A DNA stretch of 64,000 bases from Osedax fenrisi (GCA_964019155.1 OZ025241.1:89409728-89473727); one strand, 5' to 3'; positions 1 through 10,674 are shown, counted from the stretch's first letter. Program-made: numbers and translations. Notes: generated by a model not told the origin, from the letters alone.

Positions 1-475
1 AAATATCATACCGACACAATTAAATATCATGCAGACAAGTAAATATCATACCGACACAAGTAAATATCATACCGGCACAAGTAAATATCATACCGACACA
101 AGTAAATATCATGCAGACAAGTAAATATCATATCGGCACAAGTAAATATCATACCGGCACAAGTAAATATCATACCTACACAAGTAAATATCACGCCTAC
201 ACAAGTAAATATCATGCCTACACAAGTAAATATCATACCGGCACAAGTAAATATCATACCGACACAAGTAAATATCATGCAGACAAGTAAATATCATGCC
301 TACACAAGTAAATATCATATCGGCACAAGTAAATATCATACCGACACAAGTAAATATCATGCAGACAAGTAAATATCATATCGGCACAAGTAAATATCAT
401 ACCGGCACAAGTAAATATCACGCCTACACAAGTAAATATCATGCCTACACAAGTAAATATCATACCGGCACAAGT
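1..475. repeat. 21-bp minisatellite array
   Basis: Tandem units with AAATATCAT followed by variants of ACCGACACAAGT. Most units are 21 bp; some are shortened to 18-19 bp (ending GCAGACAAGT). Variant positions mix CCGACAC, CCGGCAC, CCTACAC and TCGGCAC types in no simple order. The array runs off the left edge, so its full length is unknown. Open frames across it in several phases are only a result of the period being a multiple of three. Confidence 0.95.
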
Positions 476-502
476 TAATTAGATTATTATTAGAATCTCA
501 TA

Positions 503-911
503 ATGTCTCAAACTAAATACATTAATAAAGGAACGAGATGTACTGTGAAAGGTTGTGATCACTTTTCACAATGTGATACAATTACGTATCATCGTTTTCC
601 AGTAAATAGGGATGGGTTAGTTTACTATTTAACTCTAATAAGGACTTTATTTAACATTTTATTTAAAAAAATGAATAATTTAAATTTAATAATATTATTA
701 TAATTATTTTAACTATTTAAAAGTAAATAGTTATACTTATATTAATTACATTATATATATAAATTACAGTTGTATGAGATGGGCAATTAATTCGCGGAAT
801 GATACAATTCTAATGATTATTAAAAAGAAAGGAGTTGCAGGTGTCTATAATATGCGTATCTGTGGGCGGCATTTTCGGCGAAATATATTTTTGTTTAAAT
901 TTTGTATTTGA
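503..911 (+). CDS. Small THAP-type zinc-finger protein or first exons of one (join 503-615, 770-911)
   Basis: The THAP domain is a C2CH zinc-binding DNA-binding module found in animal transcription regulators and P-element-type transposases. Exon 1 (503-615) and exon 2 (770-911) join in phase through a GTTAGT donor and a TTACAG acceptor and give 84 residues. Visible hallmarks are Cys13 and Cys18 (C-x4-C), the HRFP motif near residue 30-33, Trp42 (RW), and Cys69-x2-His72 followed by Phe (CGRHF). That is the order and spacing of a THAP domain. After HF the frame ends at TGA 909-911 without the usual AVPT-type tail. A 30-nt segment at 1160-1189, flanked by an AG acceptor and a GTAAGT donor, could encode that tail (a KPIP motif in one frame), but no donor in exon 2 joins it in that phase. 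It may be a truncated gene, a domesticated or decaying transposon piece, or a gene with more exons. The domain call is firm; the gene model is tentative. Confidence 0.72.
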
Positions 912-1337
912 AATATATATATATATATATATATATATACACTTATTAATAACTAACTTAATCATTAAGTAATATTTATATAATAAATTAAAGTATTACA
1001 TTGTAATATTAATAAAGTATTTTAATCCTGTTTCACTAATAAATATTTATATATTATATATTTTTTTAATAAATTAATTTAATTTCCAATTCAATTACTA
1101 ATTGAATTAGATATTAATTATATAGTATATATATTTATATTATATTGTAATAATTACAGTTTACTAACTTATGTAAACCAATTCCACTGGTAAGTTTGTT
1201 TGAACTATATGTACAAAAATTAGCGCTACAAGAAGGCATTATTTGAATAATAATATTTTGATTTGAATAATATTTTTATTTGAATAATTTGTTTATGCGT
1301 TGAACAAAATGGCGGCCGATTCTCCACTAACGTAGTA
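912..1337. other. AT-rich stretch without a recognised gene
   Basis: Contains a (TA)n tract near 917-938 and AT-rich sequence. The one notable item is the candidate 30-nt mini-exon at 1160-1189 (TTACAG before it, GTAAGT after it) discussed with the THAP gene. The end of the stretch (about 1308-1330) holds a GC-richer ATGGCGGCCG motif just before the LINE remains begin. Confidence 0.5.
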
Positions 1338-2211
1338 TTGATTCTCGCGAATGAGCTATCTACACTTATACATATCTATGATGGTAATACATGTATAAAT
1401 AATAATAATGATAATACACCAATAAATCTACCTAGTTTAAATAACTCAGTACCATCGTCTACTATTATTGATAATAGTAATATTAATACTTTAATAAATA
1501 GCACAGAAACAAAATTAAATATGTTACTATCAAAAATCACTGAAATAAGTGATATGATTGTTGTTAAAAAATCATACGCTAATGTAACTGCTAATGTAAC
1601 CTCTACTGTAACTACTTCTGATACCTTTACTGACAATTTGGTAAAATCAGTAAATATTATTAAAAATAATATAGATTGCAATAATGAAATAATTATTCAC
1701 AATATAAATATTCCTAATAGGAGTAATGATAAAACTAATTTCTTTAAATACTTAGTAAATATTATTTGTAAAACAGTAGATATTAATAAATCGTATGTAT
1801 CAATATCAATAGTTCACTTATCATTCAATAAATTAAAATTAATTTTAGATAATGTGGTCTCAAAAAAAATTATTTGATCAAATATTAGGATTATGTAAAT
1901 TACGAGATCTACAAAATTCATTCATTAGAACATCTCTAGATGAAATATCACTAGAACGACATAAGATATTATGCCATGTAGTTAAAAATAAATTAATTAA
2001 AAGTAAAAAAATTATCAAATGTATTTATAATCCTAGTTCCTATGAACTAAGATATATTATAAATAATAAAATTGACTGGAATATGTCAATTGGTGAAGAT
2101 AATTTTAGTGTATGGAAATTGTCATATATTACTTATAAAAATTCCATTAGGGAATTAATACAATTAATTCCTATTAATACAAATAAAAATAAAACTACAG
2201 GTTCTAGATGA
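1338..2211 (+). pseudogene. LINE ORF1-like remnant
   Basis: Two overlapping frames (1338-1877 and 1852-2211) together read as one protein broken by a frameshift near 1850-1880. The first part is Asn/Ser/Thr-rich, with a stretch that could form a coiled coil around the ETKLNMLLSKITEIS segment. The second part is basic and contains SLDEISLERHKI followed by KNKLIKSKK, similar in style to C-terminal parts of CR1/Jockey ORF1 RNA-binding proteins. It lies directly upstream of the endonuclease remnant, as expected for ORF1. No zinc knuckle is visible. The identification is mainly by position. Confidence 0.55.
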
Positions 2212-2905
2212 CTAACCGGCAATAAAGATGAAAATATTAAAAATAACAATTTAAATATATATTATGCTAATGCTCGTAGTATTAGAAATAAAATGAATTT
2301 TTTGGAATTTTTACTTTCATCTGATAAATATGACATTATATGTTTATAAGCTATAGTTGAAACATTCTTAACGGTAGATGATAGAGATTATCTATATTTA
2401 ATCGGTGGAAAAAATTATATACACTATTTAGATACGATAAATTAATTCATAGAGGAGGTGTTGCGATATTTTGTAAATCTAGTTTATGTCCTGTAAGAAA
2501 TTGTATTTCACACATAGATGTTCAATATATAGATGTCCTATATACATTTAAAAATTAATTTAAAAATTCCATTTAATATTATATGTGTTTATAGACCTCC
2601 AAATTGTAATGAAGTATCTCATGAACAGATAAGAACCTATGTAAATTATTTGATATAACCCAACACAATTATAATTCATCTATAATTATAGGAGATTTTA
2701 ATTTACCAAATTTTAATTGGAAAGAATATACATTTCATAGTTACCCAAAAAGTTATCATTACTTTATGATTCGATTATTAAAAATTCATTTTCACAATTA
2801 ATAAATAAGCCAACTTGTAATAATAATATAATTGATTTACTTTTTACTAATGAAAAACAATTCTAGGTAATATATAATATAACATATCTAATATAAATAT
2901 TGGAG
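2212..2905 (+). pseudogene. LINE apurinic endonuclease domain remnant
   Basis: Reading across frames shows the usual series of endonuclease blocks. These are NLNIYYANARSIRNKMNFLE near 2250-2305, YDIICL then ETFL near 2330-2370, HRGGVAIF near 2447-2470, IICVYRPPN near 2578-2605, and SIIIGDFNLPNFNW near 2670-2720. This domain nicks target DNA to prime reverse transcription. Several in-frame stops and frameshifts separate the blocks, so no functional protein is possible. It belongs to the LINE at 1338-5240. Confidence 0.8.
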
Positions 2906-3033
2906 ACTATTTCGGATTATACAAAAATATAAGTGACCACTATTCTGTTTCATTTAATGTAAATATTGAAAAATACCCATGTAAACAGATTTTATAATCA
3001 AACAATTTTGATTTCAATAATGCTAATATAAAA

Positions 3034-5238
3034 TTGATTAAATATCATCTTTCTAGATTTAATTGGGAATATCTAAATTCAAATGATTATAATATCGATC
3101 AAAAAGTAGAATATTTTAATAATGTTCTAAATAAATTATTTATATCACATATTCCTAATATAAATAATACAATACAACAGGTACTTCCGAAGAATATATT
3201 GAAATTGAAGAAGCAAGTAAAAAAATTATTTAGAAAATCTAAAACTAATTTACAATATAAATATAATTGGATAGAAGTAAACAAAAAAAGTATCCAAAGA
3301 ATTATAATCTATAAATTTTAAGAGAGAGAATAATGCAATTAATTAAAAAAATAAAATAAAGTTTTATATATTTATGAAAAAAAGACAAAATTTAAACTCC
3401 GGAGTATCTCAAATTGATATATCAAATAATAATATTTTATTTTCAGATCTCGACAAAGCAAATACGTTAAATTCTTATTTTAGTTCAATTCAACAAAATT
3501 ATAATGGAAATTTACCATAATTTTATAATTTAACTAAACAAAAATTTGATAATATTGATTTAAATCTTGAAATAATTAAAATATGTTTAAATAGATTAAA
3601 AATTACACATACTTTCGGAACTGATGGGATACCATCTTCTATGTTAAAATTATTATCTAATGAATTATGTAGGCCTTTATATATTATTTTTAATTCATCT
3701 TTATTATCGGGTAATATACCGAAAATTTGGAAAAAATCTTTAATCACACCAATTTTTAAAAAGGGTGAACTATCACATTCAAATAACTATAGGCCTATTT
3801 CAATCACATGTGTAATGTGTAGAGTATTATAACGTATTATTTCTAAACATTTATTTTTTTATTTAAAATCTAATAATTTATTAACAAAATATCAATATGG
3901 TTTTATAAGTGGAAAATCCACAGAATTACAATTAACAAAATGTTTAAATGTTGGTATAATGAATTGAATAATAAACAATGTGTAGATATAATATAGGAAT
4001 TGATTTTGATACCTATATTGATTTTGCAAAAGCTTTTGTAGTTGTTTCTCATGAAAAACTATTATTTAAATTAAAATCATATGGTATATCTAATAAAATA
4101 ATAAAATGGTTTTATAATTTTTTATCGAATAGATCTCAAATTACACGGGTTGAAAATTCTTTTTCAAATAGTTCTATTGTAAAATCCTGAGTACCACAAG
4201 GATCGGTTTTAGGTCCAATTTTATTTTTATTATATATTAATGATCTTCCTAGTATATTCTCTTCAAAAATTCATATTGATTTATTTGCCGATGATACAAA
4301 ATTATATTTTTCTGACGCATCTGAGAGTGAAAGATTTCTTTTACAAAATAATTTAAATTTATTTTCACAATGGGCAAATAAATGGCAATTAAATATTTCA
4401 TTATCAAAATCTGCAGTTATGACTTTAGGGAAGGTAACTCCATACAAATATTTTATAAATAATATTCAATTAGAAAACAGTACTTTTTATAAAGATTTAG
4501 GAATAATATTTGAAAATAACCTTTTATTTAATAAACATATTGATTATATTTGTAAAAAAGCTTATTTTTCTCTGAATTCAATTTTAGATGCATTACTACA
4601 AAATCCCCTAGAGCATTATTAAATGCATATACAATTTATTGCAGAACAATTTTAGAATATGCATCTATAATTTGGTCACCTTTTTCAAAGGTTAGTAAAT
4701 TTCGTAGTCTCATAGACCAAATTGAAAGGGTGCAAAGATTATTTACTAGACGATTAATTACAAGATGCGTAGGATATACAAATTCATCAAATATTAATTA
4801 TAAAACATATATAGAGAGATTGGTATATTTTAAATTAGAATCACTTGAACTTAGAAGATTAAAAATAGATCTAACTACAATTTTTAAAATTTCAAATAAT
4901 TATACAGATATAAATATATCTGATATTCTTAACATTTCGAATAATTGTAGAACTAGAGGTAATTGTAAAAAATTAAATGTAATACATAATTCTGATAATA
5001 CAATTAAAAATATAATTAATAATTATTAATAGATCAGTTAATATATGGAATTCATTAAATAATGATATAATAAAATCTGTATCTGTTTCATCTTTTAAAA
5101 ATAAAATAAACAAAATCTGTTTTGATAAACAAATTTTTTTAACAGAAATTTATAATTTTATATTGATTTATGTTTCATTTTGTATCTTAATTATTGCATT
5201 ATCTCTTCTGGTTTTTTTAAATGCGTTTTTGTTATAGA
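3034..5238 (+). pseudogene. LINE reverse transcriptase and C-terminal region, broken
   Basis: RT blocks can be followed through frame changes. They are GTDGIPSSMLKLL (near 3620), PIFKKGELSHSNNYRPIS (near 3750), QYGFISGKSTELQL (near 3890), DFAKAFVVVSHEKLL (near 4020), VPQGSVLGPILFLLYINDL (4190-4250) and FADDTKLY (4285-4310), which holds the catalytic Asp pair. After the palm comes the thumb-like part (near 4400-4620), a region to about 5030, then NIWNSLNNDI near 5040-5070, and the last stop near 5238. Internal stops include those ending the open stretches at 3832, 4190 and 4622. It is a dead copy of the LINE starting at 1338. Confidence 0.88.
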
Positions 5239-5289
5239 AAATTTGGGTTTTTTATATCTATATTTCAAATATACTATAATATAAAATTA

Positions 5290-5735
5290 ATAATTCATTA
5301 TTATTACAGATAAAGTGGGAAGTATTATTTTATTTTTGTTTGTTCGGTATTATATGTTTGTTTTATATATATATTTTGTAAATATGTTTCAAATGTATTA
5401 TATTACTAAACTACAATATTAATAATTTTCTATTATTTCAGATTATAGTGATAAGTATTATATTGTTTGTTTCGTAATATTATTGGTATGTTTTGTTATT
5501 AACTGTTTTTGTATAGGTATATTGGTTTATTTTATTTGTAACTTGTTTTGTTTATATATATATATGTTTCAAATTTATTATAGGTACTTACAATTAAAAT
5601 ATAAAATGAATAAAGTACTACCTACTATTATTACAGATTTTGGTAAGTATTACATTATTTGTTTGTTTCATTCTAGTATTTGTTTTATTCTAGTATTGGT
5701 TTATTTGATTTTTAACATGTTCTGTTTATAATATA
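5290..5735. repeat. Degenerate tandem repeat, three units
   Basis: Three diverged units each begin with TATTATTACAGAT or TATTATTTCAGAT (near 5299, 5430, 5626). They continue with AAGTATTA and TTGTTTGTTTC, and include TATGTTTCAAAT. Spacing is about 130 and 195 bp, so units differ by insertions. It lies between the LINE 3' end and the next dispersed repeat. No coding potential. Confidence 0.6.
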
Positions 5736-7445
5736 CTAGCCGTACCCGACCCGGCGATACTCGGTTTTGATTATTTTCCTATATATTATATATTAATTAT
5801 AGATATTCCTGATTCTTAATTAATATATATAATAAAATAAATGTTAGCTGACATACAAAACAAAGTAGAAATTTGTTTCAAATAATATGTTAAAAAATAC
5901 AAAAAATATTTCAAATATTACAAAATATGTTTTAAAAAAATGTCTAAAACCCAAACCTAAACCTAAACACAAACCGTACACTACCCTGCGTTGCTAGGTT
6001 TTTGATTATTTGCCTATTAATTGTAGCTATTCCTGATTATACTTGGCTAATATTTAATTTTTTTCTTCTAACTAATATTTACTAATTCTAACTGTATCCG
6101 ATGTAGACCCCGCGTTGTTCGATTTTAAGATTATTTGTAAAATATTTGGTTAGATTACAAATAATAATTTAAAATATTACAAAATATATTTTAAAAAAGT
6201 GTCTAAAAATATTTTAAGAAATATAAAAAATATTTCAACATATTAGTAGCCATACCTGATTTTGAATGCCTATTTATTTTTTTATTAATTATAGCTATTC
6301 CTGATTATTCTAAAATATATAATTGCTAAAAATTGCAAAAAAATATATAAAATATTACAAAATATGTTTTAAAAAAATTTCGAAAACTCAAACCTAAACC
6401 CAAACCGTACCCGACCCGGCATTTCTTGGTTTTTGTTTGTTTGCCTATCTATTATTTATTATTTATTAATTAGGGTAATTTCTGATTCTATATTTCTAGT
6501 ATATACAATTAAATAAAATTAAACATATGTAGAAACATATTTTTTTAATATTTAAAAAATTAGATAAAAAATATTTCAAAAAATACAACAGATATTTCAA
6601 ATATTCAAAAATATGTTGAAAACCTAAACCCAAACAGTTCCAAATCGGCGTTGCTCGGTTTTTTATTATGTGCCTATCTATCATTTATTAATTATAACTA
6701 TTCCTGATTTGGAATTTCTTGCCGTACCACACTTTGCTTTACTCGTTGTTTGATAGCTTACCTATCTATTATTTATTATGTATGGCTATTCATGATTTTG
6801 CTTTTCATATACAATAACATAAATTGTTGCTAAAATTCAAACAAATTTATACAAATATTAATATCTCAAAAATTAGTGGAAAAATATTTCAAATAATATT
6901 TTAAAAAATACAACACATATTTCCAATATTACAAAATATTACTTAATAAATATCGAAAACCCAAACCGCACCCTGCGTTGATCGATTTTTGATTGTTTGC
7001 CTATCTATTATTTATTAATTATAGCTATTCCTGATTCTGTATTCCTAGTATACAACAAATATTTCCAAATATTACAAAATATATTTTTTATAAATGTTCT
7101 ACAAATATTTTAAAAAGTATAATATTTATATCTTATAATATTTATAAATTTATTATATAATTATAATATTTTAATTATATCTTAAAATAATAATATTTCA
7201 ACGAATAGTTGAAAAATATAAAAAAATATTTCAAATAATATTTTTTAAAATACAAAAAATATAAATAATATTACAAAATATATTTTAAAAAAATTTCAAA
7301 AAAATCTTTAAAAATATTTCAAAAAATGTCAAAAATATTTCAAAAAAATTCAAAAAAATACTTCGAAAAAATGTAAAAAAAATATTTCAAAAAAGCGACG
7401 CCGAAGATTTTGGATGATAAAAAATCATTTTAATGGCAAAAAGTC
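5735..7445 (+). repeat. Dispersed higher-order repeat, plus-strand copy
   Basis: Starts with ACTAGCCGTACCCGACCCGG, followed by repeated blocks of about 200-300 bp. Each block carries a variant of CGTTGCTCGGTTTTTGATT, then GCCTATCTATTATTTATTAAT and TAGCTATTCCTGATT, separated by tracts such as AAATATTTCAAA. Several blocks include telomere-like runs (AAACCTAAACCCAAACC). The far end (7409-7445, GATGATAAAAAATCATTTTA) matches in reverse complement the array at 55.2-60.07 kb, so the two are relatives in opposite orientation about 48 kb apart. The layout recalls microsatellite-associated interspersed elements of other invertebrates; this is from memory, without a search. Confidence 0.82.
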
Positions 7446-7680
7446 AATTTTTTCTATATGATTTATTTCTACTTTCGATTGTTTTTCGTTTATTTTTACG
7501 GTAACTATAAAACGTTTTAATTTCTTTAATTTTTTAATTTCGTATTATTCTTTGTTTATTTCTATAACATATGTTATCGTTAGCAAATATTTATACTGTA
7601 TACTTTCGATTATATTTTCGGCTATGTATTTGCTTAAAATAAATAAATTATCAATCAATCAATCAATCAATCAATACTAT
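7446..7680 (+). mobile_element. LINE 3' end with (ATCA)n tail
   Basis: A T-rich 3'-UTR-like stretch (TTTCGATTGTTTTTCGTTTA, and ATAAATAAATTATCAATCA near 7640) ends in six tandem ATCA units at about 7651-7676. LINEs of the CR1/L2/Jockey groups often end in such short tandem tails without poly(A). No coding part is left, so this is a 5'-truncated insertion. Confidence 0.55.
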
Positions 7681-8131
7681 ATTAATATTGACAGGATATT
7701 GTATTATACTTAATTAATTATACTTTAATAAATTATAATAAATTTCACATTTTCAATAAAAAAATATAAAAAATATTATACTATTTTAAACTATTTGTTT
7801 TACATAATTTTAAATAAATTATATTTATAAAAAGTCAATTTATTATGTAGTAGAATAATATATATATATTGAATACAAAAAAATACTTCATTATCTTTAT
7901 TAGATTAGTATTCTTAGCATTTTAGCTAGAGATAGAATTAACATGGTAAACTCCAACGCCAGCTTGTACACTTTTAGGCATCCATTGTTTTAACGATATC
8001 CGATCATTTATTTATACACAATTATATAAGATCACTTCTAAATAATATTTTAAAACCCATTTTATAAAATTAATTAATGGTCCGGACGAGGCTCGAACTC
8101 GTGTCCTACTGCTCGTGTGTCTGACGCTCAT

Positions 8132-8136
<5 letters not shown>
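7681..8136. other. Noncoding AT-rich stretch with a tRNA-like fragment
   Basis: No open frame of note. The only structured part is the tRNA-like fragment at 8079-8136 on the minus strand. The sequence then passes into a long (TA)n tract. Confidence 0.5.

Positions 8137-8140
<4 letters not shown>
8079..8140 (-). other. tRNA-derived fragment (T-arm and 3' acceptor half)
   Basis: On the minus strand, ACGAGTTCGAGCCTCGT forms a perfect 5-bp T-stem around a TTCGAGC loop (RNA polymerase III B box). It is followed by CCGGACCA resembling a 3' acceptor strand. Upstream, GAGCGTCAGAC resembles a D-arm to anticodon-arm transition, but the anticodon arm does not fold cleanly and the 5' half is replaced by the (TA)n tract. 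This is a tRNA pseudogene or the head of a SINE, not a working tRNA. Confidence 0.45.
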
Positions 8141-8210
<70 letters not shown>

Positions 8211-8226
8211 TATATATATATATATT
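8137..8226. repeat. (TA)n microsatellite, about 85 bp
   Basis: Nearly uninterrupted TA dinucleotides. It is one of many long TA tracts in the window; others of 30 bp or more occur near 10634, 18481, 19488, 24592, 28627, 35270, 37915, 44573, 50822, 53469 and 63721. Confidence 0.97.
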
Positions 8227-8263
8227 ATTATTATTAAATTATTGTTATTTTTAAACGATTTAT

Positions 8264-9094
8264 TTAATATTTCAGTCGTAAATTATCTATGTCTTCAATT
8301 CTAATCTCATAACCTTTCATCTCTCTTGTTAAATGTAAGTTGTTCAATTTTAAGTTTTCTGCATTCTTATCGAAATACTCAATAACACCATCAATATTTG
8401 GAATACTAGTTCCTGTTACGTCTGTATAATGAGACATTTTTATCGAGTATTCAGCAAAATAATCTACAATATACTCTGGATTTTGTTTAAGTTCTTTGGT
8501 TAATTTAATTTGATTATTTGTATTCTCCTTACTTAAACGAGTATTTGTTAATTTAATTATATGAGTAGCAACCAATTTATTTTCCAGATCTATCTTCATA
8601 TTTAAATATGGATTAACTACCAATTCATCCAATTCTTTAAATAATTGAGTTTTTTTTATACGAAGTAAGTCGGAATTATCAAAAAATCTTTTGACACGTG
8701 GATATTTGACTGGATTTATATACGTTCTTTCTAATTTACCATTTAAAGAAACACCATGAGTTCGTATTTTATATTTTAAAACTATTGGAAGTATATTAGA
8801 TTGATAATATGCATATGAATTATTTATTTTTCTTTTTACTCTTCGAATGTTCATCTTTAGTTCTAATATTACTCCTTCTTCATCCAAATGACCATTCTCT
8901 TTCATTTGTTTTTTTAAGATTTGGTTGACCTTTACATCTGCCAATAGATTTTCTTTTTCTTTTTTACTCATCACATTCTTTGAAACGTGTCTTCTTTTTA
9001 AATTAATAAATACACCAAACAATGTAATGCCAATAATTAACATGGGCAAGCCTATTGAGAATAATAGCTTACTAAACCATAGTCTGCTCGCCAT
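8264..9094 (-). CDS. Unrecognised 276-residue protein with one N-terminal membrane segment
   Basis: I do not recognise this protein. The single exon reads from an ATG in a favourable context (GGCATGG, with an in-frame Ala codon next) to a stop with no break. Residues about 10-31 (LLFSIGLPMLIIGITLFGVF) form one strong hydrophobic helix, preceded by few charges and followed by LKRRH. This fits a signal-anchor with the short N-terminus outside or in a lumen and a basic, Lys-rich soluble part of about 240 residues in the cytosol or matrix. The middle is rich in Lys, Asn and Leu with predicted helices; no Cys clusters or catalytic motifs are seen. The long intact frame in such AT-rich DNA, with normal amino acid composition and no transposon motifs, argues for a real gene. 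No intron or neighbour gives functional context. A mitochondrial inner-membrane or ER protein would be possible guesses only. Confidence 0.6.
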   Translation of the reverse strand: MASRLWFSKLLFSIGLPMLIIGITLFGVFINLKRRHVSKNVMSKKEKENLLADVKVNQILKKQMKENGHLDEEGVILELKMNIRRVKRKINNSYAYYQSNILPIVLKYKIRTHGVSLNGKLERTYINPVKYPRVKRFFDNSDLLRIKKTQLFKELDELVVNPYLNMKIDLENKLVATHIIKLTNTRLSKENTNNQIKLTKELKQNPEYIVDYFAEYSIKMSHYTDVTGTSIPNIDGVIEYFDKNAENLKLNNLHLTREMKGYEIRIEDIDNLRLKY

Positions 9095-9939
9095 GCCTGA
9101 GTTGTCTTATACTGTATTTACAAACATTGAATATTATTACAAGTTTTTTATTGAAAAACTATATAATATTTAAGATACACTAATAATTACTAGGACATAT
9201 TACATAAAGTTAATATTACTATATTATTTTATTAATACTATTAATACACACACATACACAAAGTAATATATATATAATATATATTATATATATATAAAAA
9301 TAATAATATTTATATTTGATTCGGTTTTTAATTTTTTCGAAATTATATATATATATATATATATAATTTGTTCTCCTACGGGGCTACAACATAATATATA
9401 ATATGTTCTGTTGTTGTATCCCATTATATATAAGATAATATTAGATAATATAAATATAAGTATTACAAAAAAAACAATAAATGGAGAAACAATATGGTCA
9501 TTTACATTTTCAAAATTAATTTTGAAACAAATTTGTAACAATAGTAATACCGTATGCATATGAACTTAATTATACGTACATAACGATTATAAATTTCATA
9601 AATCATTTAATCTCATTAACCAACTGAGTTATAATAGTGACAATGGAGGCATCGGCTGCATTCGTTAGATTGCAGTGAACTCATCGAATGTAGAATTTCA
9701 ACTAATAATATCATCCATCAAAACATAATTAAATGATGTAGAAAAATCAGGACGTAGGACCTACGTCGTAGATGTATCTCGTAGGACAATACGTCCTGTT
9801 TAAAGAAACTACGTAACAATTATGACTACTATTAATATATATATATATCATATGATAAATAAAGTAACATAAAGTTGAACTGATAATATGTATAATATTT
9901 TCATTTATAATTAGTGTATTACAATAACATTATATACCA
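9095..9939. other. Noncoding AT-rich stretch upstream of the minus-strand gene
   Basis: Contains short TA tracts (9266-9295, 9348-9364) and a small imperfect palindrome around ACGTAGGACCTACGT (near 9751-9770). No gene is seen. The promoter of the gene at 8264-9094 would lie near 9095-9300, but no clear core element can be named. Confidence 0.4.
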
Positions 9940-10001
9940 TCAATAGGTATCACCATAGAGAACGAAGTGATCACTTCGTTCTCTATGGGTATCACCTATT
10001 G
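9940..10001. repeat. Fold-back hairpin with CATAGAGAACGAAGTGA arms
   Basis: The core 9953-9988 is a perfect 36-bp palindrome with half CCATAGAGAACGAAGTGA. The outer arms continue imperfectly (CAATAGGTATCA on the left, TGATACCTATTG-like on the right) to make a stem of about 30 bp. A second copy of the same core is at 11134-11187. Two copies with different outer arms suggest a very short fold-back mobile element. Confidence 0.75.
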
Positions 10002-10046
10002 AGAATTTATAATACATAATGAGAATAATACAAGTTAATATATATA

Positions 10047-10630
10047 CAGTAAAACCTATCTATAAGAAACTATTTTTTTTCAGTACTTTTTTTCATATAG
10101 AGAGGTTTTCTTATAAAGAGGTTTTTACTTTTCCAATGATTTTAAGAATTAATTTATAATTGAAAATGCATTATATAACATATAGGTTATATATAGTATA
10201 TTTATTTATATTTATTTAAAAGTATTAATCAAAAGAATAGTTTAGAAATTTATTTAAAAATAAATTTATTAATTAATTTTGATACATTTTAATAAATGTA
10301 TGGATATACAATAAAAATTAGTAATTAATTTTAATTCATTTCGAGCTATTTATGTAATATAAAATATTTGTAAGAAAAAAAAATATCTTATATAATAATT
10401 AATTTCTATAATTGTTATCAATATATAATAATTCTATTTATATGTAATTATTTTTTATATTTTGTATACAATAAGTTTCTTATAAAGAGGTTTTTCTTAT
10501 ATTTTTCTTATAAAATGTTCTTATAAAGAGGTTTTTTAATGTGGAAAAGGTTGAATTCCAACCAAATGTGTAAACAATTTTCTTATAAAGAGGTTTTTCT
10601 TATAAAGAGGTTTCTTATAGAGAGGTTTTA

Positions 10631-10633
<3 letters not shown>
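10047..10633. mobile_element. pogo/Tc1-like MITE, 587 bp
   Basis: The left end is CAGTAAAACCTATCTATAAG. The right end is the inverted CTTATAGAGAGGTTTTACTG, so the terminal inverted repeat is about 20 bp starting CAGTAAAACCT. Both ends abut TA, as expected for a TA target duplication. The interior has repeated CTTATAAAGAGGTTTTT blocks on the right and TATAGAGAGGTTTTCTTATA on the left, extending the inverted structure. It has no transposase. TIRs beginning CAGTAAAACC with TA duplication fit the pogo/Tigger side of the Tc1/mariner superfamily. Confidence 0.78.

Positions 10634-10674
<41 letters not shown>

Larger units (their letters stand above)
1338..5240 (+). mobile_element. Decayed CR1/Jockey-like LINE (ORF1, endonuclease, reverse transcriptase)
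   Basis: A non-LTR retrotransposon copy with the standard order: ORF1-like protein, apurinic-type endonuclease, reverse transcriptase and C-terminal region, all on the plus strand. The reading frame is broken by many stops and frameshifts, so it is inactive. No target duplication could be fixed because both ends lie in AT-rich DNA. It is followed by T-rich sequence and a degenerate tandem repeat. Assignment to the CR1/Jockey group rests on recognisable motifs (YYANARSIRNK, VPQGSVLGP, FADDTK) and not on a tree. Confidence 0.88.

Noticed and set aside
27..478. Several open frames with repeating MIFTCVG or YTSKYHA peptides
   Set aside because: They are translations of the 21-bp minisatellite; the period divisible by three keeps all frames open.
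5483..5731. 82-residue hydrophobic plus-strand frame (candidate small membrane protein)
   Set aside because: It is made of T-rich degenerate tandem units; hydrophobic residues come from TTT/ATT/GTT codons in any such DNA.
8079..8140. Functional tRNA gene
   Set aside because: Only the T-arm and 3' part fold; the 5' half and a clean anticodon arm are missing.
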